Both the position numbers and the translations under genes were made by a program. Below are positions 6,420 to 15,293 of a DNA stretch of 22,682 nucleotides, one piece after another. The stretch covers positions 1 through 22,682 of the forward strand of contig CAMLNT010000014.1 of the NCBI GenBank assembly GCA_946481425.1, given 5' to 3'. Source of the stretch: an uncultured Brevundimonas sp. GTDB taxonomy: Bacteria > Pseudomonadota > Alphaproteobacteria > Caulobacterales > Caulobacteraceae. Numbering within the stretch: position 1 is the first letter of the stretch; every line of letters starts with the position of its first letter. The notes beneath the pieces are model-generated. The model had not been told where the DNA came from. It was given only the letters and a program-made list of their open reading frames with translations, and made no database searches.

Positions 6420-8212
6420 TTGCAGACCTGAATCTCGCGCCCATCGGCAACTGCGCCGTCAGCGGCCTGATCGACACCCAGGGCCGGATGGTCTGGGCCT
6501 GCCTGCCGCGGGTCGATTCCGATCCGGTCTTCTCCAACCTCCTGAGCGGTGTCGACGCCGACGCGGCGGAGGCCACCGGCGTCTGGTCGATCGAGCCCGC
6601 CCGGTCCGCGACGATCACCCAGAGCTATCTGCGCAACACGCCAATCCTGCGCACAGAGATCGAGGACGATACGGGCGCGGCCTTCGAGATCATCGACTTC
6701 GCCCCGCGTCAGAAGCTGTTTGGCAGAACCTTTCGCCCGCCGGCCTTCGCCCGCCTGATCAGGCCCCTGCGCGGGGCGCCCCGCGTCTCGGTTCGCTTTC
6801 GCCCGATGCGCGACTGGGGCGCCGAGCCCGCTCCGGCGCGCGCTGGGTCCAGTCATATCGCCTATCAGGGCTCGGACATGGCCATGCGCCTGACGACCTC
6901 AGGCTCGGTCTCGGCCATTCTCGACGAGCGGACCTTCCGGCTGGAAGAGCCGCTGGCCCTTTACCTGGGACCCGACGAGACCTTCGAGGGCGATGTCCTG
7001 AACCGCATCGAGGGCTTCCTGGCAGCGACCGAGACCTACTGGCGCGAATGGGTGCGCACCCTGGTCATCCCGCTCGATTTCCAGAGCGAAGTCATACGCG
7101 CGGCCATCACGCTCAAGCTCTGCGTCTATGAGGAAACCGGCGCGATCGTCGCGGCCATGACCACCTCGATTCCCGAATTCCCGGGCAGCGGCCGCAACTG
7201 GGACTACCGTTATTGCTGGATCCGGGACGCCTATTACGTCGTCCAGGCCCTGACCCGCCTCGGGGCGATGGACATCCTGGAAAACTACCTCGGCTACCTC
7301 CGCAACATCGTCGACGCCGCCGATGGCGGTCACATCCAGCCCCTCTATGGCGTGGGTATGGAGACGACGCTCACCGAATGGGTCGCACCGCACCTGCCGG
7401 GATATCGCGGCATGGGACCGGTCCGCGTCGGCAACCAGGCGGCCGAGCATCTCCAGAACGACGTCTACGGCCAGATCGTCCTGTCCGGCATCCAGGCCTT
7501 CTTCGACGAACGCCTGATCCGGCCTGCCACGCGGGCGGACTTCGACCAGCTAGAGCGCGTCGCCGAGCGGGCCGTGGCCCTGCACGACCAGCCGGACGCC
7601 GGCCTGTGGGAACTCAGGAACCGGGCCCACATCCATACCTACAGCGCCGCCATGTGCTGGGCCGCCTGCGACCGGATGGCCAAGGCCGCCAAACGCGTGG
7701 GCATGGATGAGCGGGCGGTGTACTGGCGCGAGCAGGCCGACCGCATCCGTCATTCGATCGAAACGCGCGCTTTTGTAGCCTCCGAGAACCGCTTCTCGGC
7801 CGTTTTCGACGACGACATCATGGACGCCAGCCTGCTGCAGCTGGTCGACCTGGTGTTCCTCGAGCCGGACGACAGCCGCCACCGGGATACGCTGAAGGCC
7901 GTCGAGACCTCGCTTCGGCGGGGCAGCAACCTGTTCCGCTACGACCTGCCGGACGACTTCGGCGAACCGGAGGCGGCGTTCAACTTCTGCACCTTCTGGT
8001 TCATCGAAGCCCTGCACCGCGACGGACGCACGGATGACGCCTGCGAGCTGTTCCGCGAAATGCTGGGCCGTCGCAATCACGTCGGCCTGCTCTCCGAGGA
8101 CATCAGCCTGCAGGACGGCAGCCTGTGGGGCAACTTCCCCCAGACCTATTCGCTGGTCGGGCTGATCAATTGCGCGAACCTGCTCAGCCGGCCCTGGAGC
8201 CACGCCCGATGA
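6416..8212 (+). CDS. Glycoside hydrolase family 15 protein (glucoamylase/trehalase-like)
   Basis: The protein is 598 aa, with the usual bacterial GH15 layout: an N-terminal beta-sandwich (about 1-210) and a C-terminal alpha/alpha barrel (about 225-595). Visible family motifs are RNWDYRYCWIRDA (260-272), NQAAEHLQNDVYG (340-352), GLWELR with Glu399 in the general-acid position, and GLLSED with Glu561 in the catalytic-base position. There is no signal peptide, so it should be cytoplasmic. GH15 includes glucoamylases, glucodextranases and trehalases. Its place between otsB and otsA, with 4-nt overlaps on both sides, suggests an alpha-glucoside linked to trehalose turnover, but the substrate is inferred. 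Confidence 0.9.
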   Translation: MIADLNLAPIGNCAVSGLIDTQGRMVWACLPRVDSDPVFSNLLSGVDADAAEATGVWSIEPARSATITQSYLRNTPILRTEIEDDTGAAFEIIDFAPRQKLFGRTFRPPAFARLIRPLRGAPRVSVRFRPMRDWGAEPAPARAGSSHIAYQGSDMAMRLTTSGSVSAILDERTFRLEEPLALYLGPDETFEGDVLNRIEGFLAATETYWREWVRTLVIPLDFQSEVIRAAITLKLCVYEETGAIVAAMTTSIPEFPGSGRNWDYRYCWIRDAYYVVQALTRLGAMDILENYLGYLRNIVDAADGGHIQPLYGVGMETTLTEWVAPHLPGYRGMGPVRVGNQAAEHLQNDVYGQIVLSGIQAFFDERLIRPATRADFDQLERVAERAVALHDQPDAGLWELRNRAHIHTYSAAMCWAACDRMAKAAKRVGMDERAVYWREQADRIRHSIETRAFVASENRFSAVFDDDIMDASLLQLVDLVFLEPDDSRHRDTLKAVETSLRRGSNLFRYDLPDDFGEPEAAFNFCTFWFIEALHRDGRTDDACELFREMLGRRNHVGLLSEDISLQDGSLWGNFPQTYSLVGLINCANLLSRPWSHAR

Positions 8213-9582
8213 GCCGCCTGATCGTCATCTCGAACCGGGTGACGCCGCCGGGCGACAAGGGTCAGGCCGGGGGACTTGCCGTCGCGCTTCATGGGGCGTT
8301 GAAGGCCTATTCCGGCCTGTGGTTCGGCTGGAGCGGCCAGACGACCGAGACCTTCACCGGCGAGCCCCAGATTAGCACCACCAAGGGCGTGACGACCGCC
8401 CTGATCGACCTCGAGCCGGACGACGTGGCCGAGTATTACGACGGCTTCGCCAATGCGACCCTGTGGCCGCTGTTCCATCACCGGATCGACCTGACAGCCT
8501 ATGATCGGGCCTTTGGCGCCGGCTATGCACGGGTCAACAAGCGGTTCGCGGAAGCGGTCCGGCCGCTGATCAAGCCCGGCGACCTGGTCTGGGTTCACGA
8601 CTACCACCTGATCCCGGTGGCGCAGGAGTTGAGGAAGCTCGGCGTCGACAATCCGATCGGCTTCTTCCTTCATATCCCTTGGCCTGCGCCGCAGCTGCTC
8701 GTGACCCTGCCGCGGCACAAGGAGTTGGTGGAAGCGCTGTTCGCCTTCGACCTGGTTGGGCTGCAAACCGAGGATTCGGTCAACGCGCTGGCCGAATACG
8801 TCGTGTCCGAGGCGGACGGGCGACGTCTCGAAAACGGCCGGCTGGAGGCGTTCGGACGTTCGGTCGAGGCGCGCGCCTTCCCGATCGGCCTGGATGTCGA
8901 AGGCTTCGAGGCCCTGACGAAAAGCCCGGCGGCGATCCGCACCTATGACCGCATGGCCGCGCACGGGGCGTTCCGCTCCCTCATCGTCGGGGTCGAACGC
9001 CTGGACTACTCCAAGGGGCTGGAGGAGCGGCTGGCGGGTTACGAGCGCTTCCTGGAGCGCTGGCCCGAGCGCGCGCGTCAGACGATGATGATTCAGATCG
9101 CGCCGACCTCACGCGACAACGTCGGGGCGTATCAGGACCTGCGCGACCGGCTGGCCGCCAAGGTCGGCGGGATCAACAGCCGCTTCGCCCTGATGGACTG
9201 GAGCCCGATCCGCTACATCAATCGAGGCTACAGCCGCTCAGAACTGGCCGGGGTCTATCGCGCGTCCAGCGTGGGGCTCGTGACCCCCCTTCGCGACGGC
9301 ATGAACCTGGTGGCCAAGGAATACGTCGCCGCCCAGCGCGCCGAAGATCCGGGTGTGCTGATCCTGTCGCGCTTTGCGGGCGCGGCGGCCCAGTTGCCCG
9401 AGGCCCTGATCGTCAATCCCTACGATCCGGACGGCATTGCCGAGGCCTTGCTCCGTGCGGTCGACATGCCGCTCGAGGAACGTCGTGAGCGCCATGCCGC
9501 CATGCTCGATACCGTCCGGACCCAGGATGTGCGCTGGTGGCGCGACGACTTTGTCGAGACCCTGAAAGGTCTTCCGGTCTAG
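8209..9582 (+). CDS. otsA: Trehalose-6-phosphate synthase
   Basis: The protein is 457 aa and belongs to GT20. It makes trehalose-6-phosphate from UDP-glucose (or another NDP-glucose) and glucose-6-phosphate. Visible signatures are GGLAVALHG (21-29), FGWSG (39-43), [11 protein letters not shown] with Asp131, [20 protein letters not shown] with Arg264 and Lys269, and DGMNLVAKE (363-371). The start ATG overlaps the GH15 stop as ATGA and gives the conserved N-terminus RLIVISNRV. An earlier in-frame start at 8125 would only add antisense-like sequence. It is the last gene of otsB-GH15-otsA. Its stop shares CTAG with the stop of the convergent ROK kinase. Confidence 0.96.
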   Translation: MSRLIVISNRVTPPGDKGQAGGLAVALHGALKAYSGLWFGWSGQTTETFTGEPQISTTKGVTTALIDLEPDDVAEYYDGFANATLWPLFHHRIDLTAYDRAFGAGYARVNKRFAEAVRPLIKPGDLVWVHDYHLIPVAQELRKLGVDNPIGFFLHIPWPAPQLLVTLPRHKELVEALFAFDLVGLQTEDSVNALAEYVVSEADGRRLENGRLEAFGRSVEARAFPIGLDVEGFEALTKSPAAIRTYDRMAAHGAFRSLIVGVERLDYSKGLEERLAGYERFLERWPERARQTMMIQIAPTSRDNVGAYQDLRDRLAAKVGGINSRFALMDWSPIRYINRGYSRSELAGVYRASSVGLVTPLRDGMNLVAKEYVAAQRAEDPGVLILSRFAGAAAQLPEALIVNPYDPDGIAEALLRAVDMPLEERRERHAAMLDTVRTQDVRWWRDDFVETLKGLPV

Positions 9583-10481
9583 TCCGGCCAGAGCCAGGCG
9601 GCCCCGCGTACGCCCGATGAGTCCCCGTGGATCGCCGCCCGGATCGGCGTGTCGACTGCGTCAGAAAACACATGGGGGCGGACGGACTGTTCGACGCCGG
9701 CGATGATCTCGGGGATGTTCGACAGGCCGCCCCCGATCACGATCACGTCGGGATCGATCGTGCTGACCACCAGGCTGAGGGCGCGGCCGAAACGCTCGAT
9801 CAGGCGGGCCACTGCCTGGGCAGCCTCAGCATCCCCCGAGCGGGCTCGTTCGATAATCGTCTCGCTGTTGAGGGTCTCGCCTGTCGCCACCTGGAAGTCA
9901 CGCTGCAGGCCCGAGCCGGAGAGGAAGGTCTCCAGGCAGTTCCTGCGCCCGCACCAGCAACTCGTCTGCTCGTCGGGTCCGGCGTGGGGGAGGGGCAGAT
10001 GACCCCACTCGCCGCCGAGGCCATTGCGCCCCTCGATGAGCCGCCCGTTGACGACCAGGCCGCCGCCCAGCCCCGTTCCGGCGATGATGCCGAAGACGAC
10101 CGGCTGCCCCGCCCCGGCGCCGTCGGCCGCCTCGGAAAGCGCCAGGCAGTTGGCGTCATTGGCGAGCCGGACCTTGCGTCCCAGCCGGGCCTCAAGATCG
10201 GCGCCCAGAGGCCGGTTGTTGATGAAGGTGGAGTTGGCGTTCCGGATCAGACCATTCGCCAGAGAGGGCGAACCGGGGATGCTGAAACCCAGCCGATCGA
10301 AGCTCAGACCGACCTCGCGTTCGCTGGCCTCCACCAGCCCGGCGATGGCGTCGAGCATGGCCTCATAGGTTCGCGGATTGGGGACACGCCGGCGGTCGAG
10401 GAACCTGCCGTCTGAGCCGATCACCGCTGACTCGATCTTGGTGCCGCCGAGGTCGACGCCCAGCCTGATGCCCGTGTTCAT
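9579..10481 (-). CDS. ROK family sugar kinase, fructokinase-like
   Basis: The protein is 300 aa. The N-terminal phosphate-binding motif is LGVDLGGTKIE (7-17). The catalytic aspartate is Asp109 in NDANC, and GIIAGTGLGGG (131-141) follows. The ROK zinc motif is complete: His161, then CWCGRRNCLE with Cys175, Cys177 and Cys182. The family phosphorylates hexoses such as fructose, glucose, mannose or N-acetylglucosamine; the overall look is closest to Mak/fructokinase types, but specificity is not provable. AGGGGACC precedes the ATG. It lies 44 nt after the DUF4130-UdgX gene on the same strand, so read-through is possible, although its function fits the trehalose neighbours better (glucose or hexose phosphorylation). 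Confidence 0.88.
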   Translation of the reverse strand: MNTGIRLGVDLGGTKIESAVIGSDGRFLDRRRVPNPRTYEAMLDAIAGLVEASEREVGLSFDRLGFSIPGSPSLANGLIRNANSTFINNRPLGADLEARLGRKVRLANDANCLALSEAADGAGAGQPVVFGIIAGTGLGGGLVVNGRLIEGRNGLGGEWGHLPLPHAGPDEQTSCWCGRRNCLETFLSGSGLQRDFQVATGETLNSETIIERARSGDAEAAQAVARLIERFGRALSLVVSTIDPDVIVIGGGLSNIPEIIAGVEQSVRPHVFSDAVDTPIRAAIHGDSSGVRGAAWLWPD

Positions 10482-10525
10482 GGTCCCCTTCTAGCGAGCC
10501 GCCGGGAGCTTGCGAACCGGCGCGG

Positions 10526-11956
10526 CTATGCGGCGCGGTCGAAGTAGCTGGCCGCAAGGGCCAGATCCTGAACGAACAGCCGGTATTGCTCCGCCTTGGC
10601 CCGCTCGTCCGGCAGGCGCAGCAGATAGGACGGGTGCACCGTGATCAGCGCCTGCGATCCATCAGGAAGTGACATCGGCCGCCCGCGATTGGCGCCCACG
10701 GCCATCACCTTGCCGAACACCGACCGCGCCGCCGTGGCGCCGAGCGCCACGATCAGTTTGGGGCGGATCAGGGCGATCTCCTTCTGAAGCCACGGCTGGC
10801 AGGCGCGAATGTCGTCCGGGGCCGGGGTCTGGTGGATACGCGACTTGCCGCGTGGCGTGAATTTGAAGTGCTTCACGGCGTTGGTGACATAGGCCTTCGT
10901 CCGGTCGGCGCCAGCCTCGGCAAGCGCCTGATCGAACAGCTGACCGGCCGGGCCGACGAAGGGACGGCCGTCGAGGTCCTCCTTGTCGCCAGGCTGCTCG
11001 CCGACGAAGACGACGGCGGCGTCGGGCGGCCCCTCGCCGAAGACAGTCTGCGTCGCCGGCTTCCAAAGCGGGCAGGCGCGGCAGTCGCCGGCGGCGGCGC
11101 GTATCGCCTCGATCGTGCCGGCCTCAGGCACGGGCGGCGGCTCGACGAGCCGAAGTCTGTGCGGACGAACATTGGCGTCGGTCGCGCCAGTCTCGACCAT
11201 GCGGTCACTGCGGATCTGCGCCTGGGCGATGAGGGGCGCGATCAGCTCGGCCTCGGGCAGGTTCTTCCAGTATTTGACCGGCATTTCCGACTTCATGGCC
11301 GAGATCTTGAGCCGGGCCGGATTGAAGATGGCGGCGTAATAGCCCTTCCAGGCGGCCTCCATCGCATCCTCATCCGGAGCGTCTGCGCGCGTCCCGCCCG
11401 GACCGAACCGCAGCGCCGCGCCATCCCAGTGGGCCGAGGCCTCGGGTGTCAGGATCGACCAGTTCATCGAGGTGAACCGCCGCACGAAGAAGGGGGCGTT
11501 GCGTTCCAGGATGTGGTGGTCAGGTTCGAACCAGGCCACGAACCAGTCGGCGGTCCCGATCTTCGTCTCGCGAAAGCGCACGAAGGCCCGCATCTTGTGG
11601 ATGTCGCGGCGCACGGCCTTGGCCATGCCCTCGAGCGTGGCGATGTCCGGATCGACGCTGGACTGCATCAGGCGCGGCTCGCGCCTGAGGCGCCACAGGA
11701 CGCGATACAGCCGCGCGAACCGTTGCGGGTCGTGGTGCAGGATGACCGTTTCGGCCAGCTCGACAAAGCCGCGGGGCACGGTGATCGGCGCGCCTTCGTT
11801 CGGCGGGAGAGGCGCGGCCCGGTCGGTGAAGAGGTCGGCGCCGGCGCGGGTTGTCCAGCTGGCGTCCTCGGGCGCCACGCCGCGATGGAGCAGCGACCGC
11901 GCATGGCCGCGCCAGGCGTCGAAGTCCGTCTCGCCGGGGAGGACGACGCCGATCAT
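10526..11956 (-). CDS. DUF4130 domain fused to UdgX family uracil-DNA binding protein
   Basis: The protein is 476 aa. Residues 1 to about 245 match the DUF4130 (TIGR03915-type) domain associated with a radical SAM partner. Residues about 285-476 are an iron-sulfur uracil-DNA glycosylase-superfamily domain of the UdgX type. Visible parts are DCRACPLW (Cys292, Cys295), GEQPGDKED (319-327), GRPFVGPAGQLF, VTNAVKHFKF, GKSRIH with His375, ACQPWL (Cys386) and HPSYLLR (441-447). UdgX of mycobacteria binds uracil in DNA irreversibly through the His of its KRRIH loop; here the loop reads KSRIH. The start lies one nt after the stop of the radical SAM gene, so they are co-transcribed and share the LexA-controlled promoter. 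Fusion of the two domains is known in proteobacteria. Confidence 0.93.
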   Translation of the reverse strand: MIGVVLPGETDFDAWRGHARSLLHRGVAPEDASWTTRAGADLFTDRAAPLPPNEGAPITVPRGFVELAETVILHHDPQRFARLYRVLWRLRREPRLMQSSVDPDIATLEGMAKAVRRDIHKMRAFVRFRETKIGTADWFVAWFEPDHHILERNAPFFVRRFTSMNWSILTPEASAHWDGAALRFGPGGTRADAPDEDAMEAAWKGYYAAIFNPARLKISAMKSEMPVKYWKNLPEAELIAPLIAQAQIRSDRMVETGATDANVRPHRLRLVEPPPVPEAGTIEAIRAAAGDCRACPLWKPATQTVFGEGPPDAAVVFVGEQPGDKEDLDGRPFVGPAGQLFDQALAEAGADRTKAYVTNAVKHFKFTPRGKSRIHQTPAPDDIRACQPWLQKEIALIRPKLIVALGATAARSVFGKVMAVGANRGRPMSLPDGSQALITVHPSYLLRLPDERAKAEQYRLFVQDLALAASYFDRAA

Positions 11957-11957
11957 C

Positions 11958-13166
11958 TCAGAACAGGCTCAGCTGCTGCGGCTGGGGCGTCAGCATCGCC
12001 TTCAAATCCAGACGGTCGATCAGACCGCCCGGACTGTGGTCGGGGAAGACGAGAAAGGGCAGGGCCTTTCGGAGCGGCACGTGCAGGCGTTTCAGATCAT
12101 CGGCGCGGATGGCGCGGACGCGCCGCGCCGACAGGATGCGCCCGACGGCTTTCTTCCCGAGGCCGGGCACGCGCAGCAGCATCTCGCGCCCCGCGCGGTT
12201 GATGTCGACGGGGAACTGCTCGCGATGCCTCAGCGCCCAGGCGAGCTTTGGGTCGATGTCGAGATCGAGATTGCGGTCCTCACCCTCGACGATCTCGTCG
12301 GACGTAAAGCCGTAGAAGCGCATCAGCCAGTCGGCCTGATAGAGGCGGTGCTCTCGCACCAGCGGCGGGGCCTTGGGCGGCAGGATGCGGCTGGCGTCCG
12401 GGATCGGGCTGAAGGCGGAGTAATAGACCCTCTTGAGCTTGTAGGCCCCGTAGAGGTTGGTCGAGGTCTCCAGGATCGTCCGGTCGTCGGTCGCGTCGGC
12501 GCCGACGATCATCTGGGTCGACTGGCCGGCGGGGGAGAACTTCGGGGCCTTCTTTTCTTCTTTCGCCTCCTCGATCCGGCTGCGCATCCGGCCCATCGAG
12601 CGGCGGATGGCGCGGACATCCTTTTCGGGCGCCAGGGTCTTGAGACCGTCTTCGCTCGGCATCTCGATGTTGATCGACAGTCGGTCGGCGTAGAGCCCGG
12701 CCTCGGCCATCAGCTCCTCGGACGCATCAGGGATGGTCTTGAGGTGGATATAGCCCTTAAAGTGGTGGTCGAGCCGGAGCGACCGGGCCACCGCCACCAC
12801 CTGCTCCATCGTATAGTCGGGCGAGCGGATGATGCCCGACGAGAGGAACAGCCCCTCGATGTAGTTGCGCCGGTAGAAGTCGAGCGTCAGGTCCACGACT
12901 TCCTTCACCGAGAATCGCGCGCGCGGCACGTTCGAGGACGAGCGGTTGACGCAATACAGGCAGTCGAAGGCGCAGGCATTGGTCAGAAGGATCTTGAGCA
13001 GCGAGATGCAACGACCGTCCGGCGCATAGGCGTGGCAGATCGCACCCTCGGTCGAGCCGATACCCTTGCCGTTCAGCGAGTCGCGCCTGTTCGTCCCGGA
13101 CGAGGCGCACGAGGCGTCGTACTTGGCCGCGTCGGCCAGGATTGAAAGCTTTTTGATGAGATCCAT
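11958..13166 (-). CDS. Putative DNA modification/repair radical SAM protein
   Basis: The protein is 402 aa and matches the TIGR03916-type family that travels with DUF4130/UdgX. The cluster motif is CAFDCLYC (Cys65, Cys69, Cys72), which should bind a 4Fe-4S cluster and S-adenosylmethionine. Additional cysteines at 20, 44 and 53 sit in the conserved N-terminal region (YDASC, GAICHAYAPDGRC). The C-terminus has a helix-hairpin-helix DNA-binding motif, LLRVPGLGKKAVGRIL (about 331-346). The substrate and reaction are unknown; a DNA base is a reasonable guess from the HhH and the partner. It is the first gene of the pair, and its promoter carries a LexA box, so damage induction is predicted. Confidence 0.93.
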   Translation of the reverse strand: MDLIKKLSILADAAKYDASCASSGTNRRDSLNGKGIGSTEGAICHAYAPDGRCISLLKILLTNACAFDCLYCVNRSSSNVPRARFSVKEVVDLTLDFYRRNYIEGLFLSSGIIRSPDYTMEQVVAVARSLRLDHHFKGYIHLKTIPDASEELMAEAGLYADRLSINIEMPSEDGLKTLAPEKDVRAIRRSMGRMRSRIEEAKEEKKAPKFSPAGQSTQMIVGADATDDRTILETSTNLYGAYKLKRVYYSAFSPIPDASRILPPKAPPLVREHRLYQADWLMRFYGFTSDEIVEGEDRNLDLDIDPKLAWALRHREQFPVDINRAGREMLLRVPGLGKKAVGRILSARRVRAIRADDLKRLHVPLRKALPFLVFPDHSPGGLIDRLDLKAMLTPQPQQLSLF

Positions 13167-13172
13167 ACGGAC

Positions 13173-13201
13173 CTTATCGTTCGCGCTTTGTTCTCATGCA
13201 A
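13173..13201 (-). promoter_or_regulatory. SOS promoter with LexA box for the radical SAM/UdgX operon
   Basis: On the minus strand TTGCAT (13196-13201), 17 nt, GATAAG (13173-13178) forms a good -35/-10 pair. Inside the spacer is GAAC-N7-GAAC (13179-13193; GTTC-N7-GTTC on the plus strand), the alphaproteobacterial LexA consensus. Repressor binding there would block RNA polymerase directly. The leader to the ATG is very short. Confidence 0.85.
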
Positions 13202-13243
13202 GCGGAGCCTTTCCAGAAACGATGTCCCTGAAACGGCGAAGCT

Positions 13244-15151
13244 TTAGGCGACCTGCGCGGCGGGCTCGTAGGCCGGGCGGGCGACCGGGTTGTGGCGCGG
13301 CGCGGGCAGGGTCGAGACCGAGACCGAGCCGTCTTCTTCCGGGATGACCATCAGGCCACGCTCGGCGAAGGCGTCGCCGGTCGAGCGGCGCGAAGTCCAG
13401 ACCGCGATCCACGGCGCGGCCAGAAGCGGCAGCACGATGGGCGCGAAGAACGAGGCCAGGTCCGGACGGAAGCACAGGGCGCCGGTGAACAGCGCGCCGA
13501 CGACCATCTGCCAGCGCATGGACTTGAAGGCGTCCCAGAAGGCCAGGCCGTCCGTGTCTCGCTGCTGGGCGTGCCAGCCGGCATCCTGGCCTCGCAGGAT
13601 CTGCAGGACGGCCTTGGTGTTGGCGACCATCAGGATGGGGGCAAGGATCGCCGAAACGCAGATTTCGGCCACGACGCCCTTGATGATCTGCTTGGTGCCG
13701 CCGAAGGCGCGGTTCTCGGCCGGACGGCTGAGGACCAGGGCGGCGCCCATGACCTTCGGGCCGATCAGCAGCAGGGCCGCCATGACCGAGGCCATCATGA
13801 AGGGCGAGAACTCCGGGTTCAGGAAGCCCCAGAAGCCCGACCAGTCGACCGGATAGCCCAGCTGGATGGCGAGGCCCGTGGCCAGCGAGGCCAGCCAGAT
13901 CGGCGACGCCAGATAGGCGAGGCAGCCCAGGACCAGCTGCAGGCGGCTCATCGGGTGCAGGCCGGCGGCGCCGACCAGCTTGAGGTGCTGCAGGTTGCCC
14001 TGACACCAGCGGTGCTCGCGGCGAATGAAGTCAGTGATGGTTGGCGGGGTTTCCTCGCACGAACCGTCCAGCGCGGCGGTCACATGCACGGCCCAGCCCG
14101 CGCGGCGCAGCATGGCGGCCTCGACGACATCGTGGCTCAGCACGTTGCCGCCGAACGGCTTGATGCCCGGCAGGATCGGCAGGCCGGCGCATTCGGCGAA
14201 GGCGCGGGTGCGGATGATGGCGTTATGGCCCCAGTAGGAGCTGTCCGAGCCGGTCCACCAGGCCAGGCCCGCCGCCGCGACGCGGCCGTACAGGCGCACC
14301 GAGAATTGCGAGACGCGGGCGAACAGGGTCGACGCCTTGATGATGGTCGGGGTGGTCTGGATCAGCCCGACGCGCGGGTTGCTCTCCATCGCGTCGACGA
14401 GGCGCAGGACGGTCTCGCCGGCCATGGTCGAGTCCGCGTCCAGCACGACCATCTGGGCGTAGGCGGCGCCGAAGCGGCGGACCCAGTCACCGATGTTGCC
14501 GGCCTTGTGCTCGGTGTTCGCCGTGCGGCGGCGATAGAACAGCTGGCTCGAGAACCGGGCGCGGTTGGTGATGTAGACCGCCGTCTCGTTCGCGGCGGCC
14601 GCGGCCTTGTTGGTGTCCGACAGGACGAAGAAGTCGAAGTCGCCGGACACGCCGAGGCGCGCCAGTGAGGCGTCGAGGTGCGCCAGGCGCGCGAAGGAGG
14701 CCTGGGCGTCTTCGTTGTAGACCGGCATCAGGACGGCGGTGCGGGTCGTCGGGGCCCACGGCTGGGGCGCGAAGGCGAGGTCCTGCTGCTCACGGCCGGT
14801 CGCCAGGACCCACAGACCCATGGCGGCCGACGAAAACCAGCACGAGATGGCGGTCAGCAGGGTGGCCAGGCAAAGCAGGCCGACGACTTCCAGGGTCGTG
14901 AAACCGTGGCGGGCGTAGAGCGTGATCGGCGCCCAAAGGGCCAGGCCCGACAGGACCAGGGTCGCGGCAAGCAGCGTCCAGCGGCGGTTGGCCACCGTCT
15001 CGGGAGAGGTCGGCAGGGGGCCGTCCGGCGCGGCCGGAGCCTCTTCCAGGCTCTGACGCGGCATGACGAGCGGAGCCTCGGCGGGAAGCCAGGGGCCCAG
15101 GGCCTCGACTTCACGCACGTCAGCGTCCAAGCGGATCGCCAGATCGCCCAT
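13244..15151 (-). CDS. opgH: Osmoregulated periplasmic glucan glucosyltransferase OpgH (MdoH)
   Basis: The protein is 635 aa, shorter than the E. coli enzyme of about 850 aa. It is an inner-membrane GT2 enzyme that builds the glucan backbone of osmoregulated periplasmic glucans from UDP-glucose. Two membrane helices lie at about 58-80 and 88-118. They are followed by the catalytic domain with AVLMPVYNED (139-148), the DxD in VVLDADS (Asp238, Asp240), Asp341 and the (Q/R)xxRW-type motif RREHRWCQGN (377-386). More membrane helices follow. I chose ATG 15151, with GAGAGGGA about 10 nt upstream, over the TTG at 15157. The periplasmic partner opgG is not adjacent. The leftward OpgC-like gene lies upstream on the same strand. 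Confidence 0.94.
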   Translation of the reverse strand: MGDLAIRLDADVREVEALGPWLPAEAPLVMPRQSLEEAPAAPDGPLPTSPETVANRRWTLLAATLVLSGLALWAPITLYARHGFTTLEVVGLLCLATLLTAISCWFSSAAMGLWVLATGREQQDLAFAPQPWAPTTRTAVLMPVYNEDAQASFARLAHLDASLARLGVSGDFDFFVLSDTNKAAAAANETAVYITNRARFSSQLFYRRRTANTEHKAGNIGDWVRRFGAAYAQMVVLDADSTMAGETVLRLVDAMESNPRVGLIQTTPTIIKASTLFARVSQFSVRLYGRVAAAGLAWWTGSDSSYWGHNAIIRTRAFAECAGLPILPGIKPFGGNVLSHDVVEAAMLRRAGWAVHVTAALDGSCEETPPTITDFIRREHRWCQGNLQHLKLVGAAGLHPMSRLQLVLGCLAYLASPIWLASLATGLAIQLGYPVDWSGFWGFLNPEFSPFMMASVMAALLLIGPKVMGAALVLSRPAENRAFGGTKQIIKGVVAEICVSAILAPILMVANTKAVLQILRGQDAGWHAQQRDTDGLAFWDAFKSMRWQMVVGALFTGALCFRPDLASFFAPIVLPLLAAPWIAVWTSRRSTGDAFAERGLMVIPEEDGSVSVSTLPAPRHNPVARPAYEPAAQVA

Positions 15152-15235
15152 CGGCAAGCTATCCCTCTCTCACGTCCGCCGCCGAATTCCGTGGGAGGAA
15201 GCGACGGGCGTTGCTGCGGCGCAGCATGGATTCCG

Positions 15236-15279
15236 AATGTGCATCACAGGTTCGTGATGCGCAATCACAGAATCGTGAA
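15236..15279 (-). promoter_or_regulatory. Candidate opgH promoter with two copies of an inverted-repeat operator
   Basis: The dyad GCATCACAGGTTCGTGATGC (15241-15260) is followed by a weaker copy, ATCACAGAATCGTGAA (15264-15279). On the minus strand a weak promoter TTGCGC (15259-15264)-N17-CACATT (15236-15241) would place the first dyad in the spacer. The same core precedes the acyltransferase gene. GANTC sites, the CcrM methylation target of this group, occur at 15229-15233 and 15270-15274, the second inside the weaker copy. Confidence 0.6.
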
Positions 15280-15293
15280 AACGGTGACTTTTT

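Noticed and set aside
10832..13145. Two long plus-strand frames (456 and 557 codons)
   Set aside because: Antisense to the UdgX and radical SAM genes, without recognisable domains; typical of high-GC DNA.
13292..14668. 458-codon plus-strand frame
   Set aside because: Shadow of opgH, whose catalytic motifs are all intact on the other strand.
15241..15279. Dyads as a terminator of the acyltransferase gene
   Set aside because: No T-run follows on the minus strand, and the same core occurs upstream of the acyltransferase gene at 17117-17134, which favours an operator.
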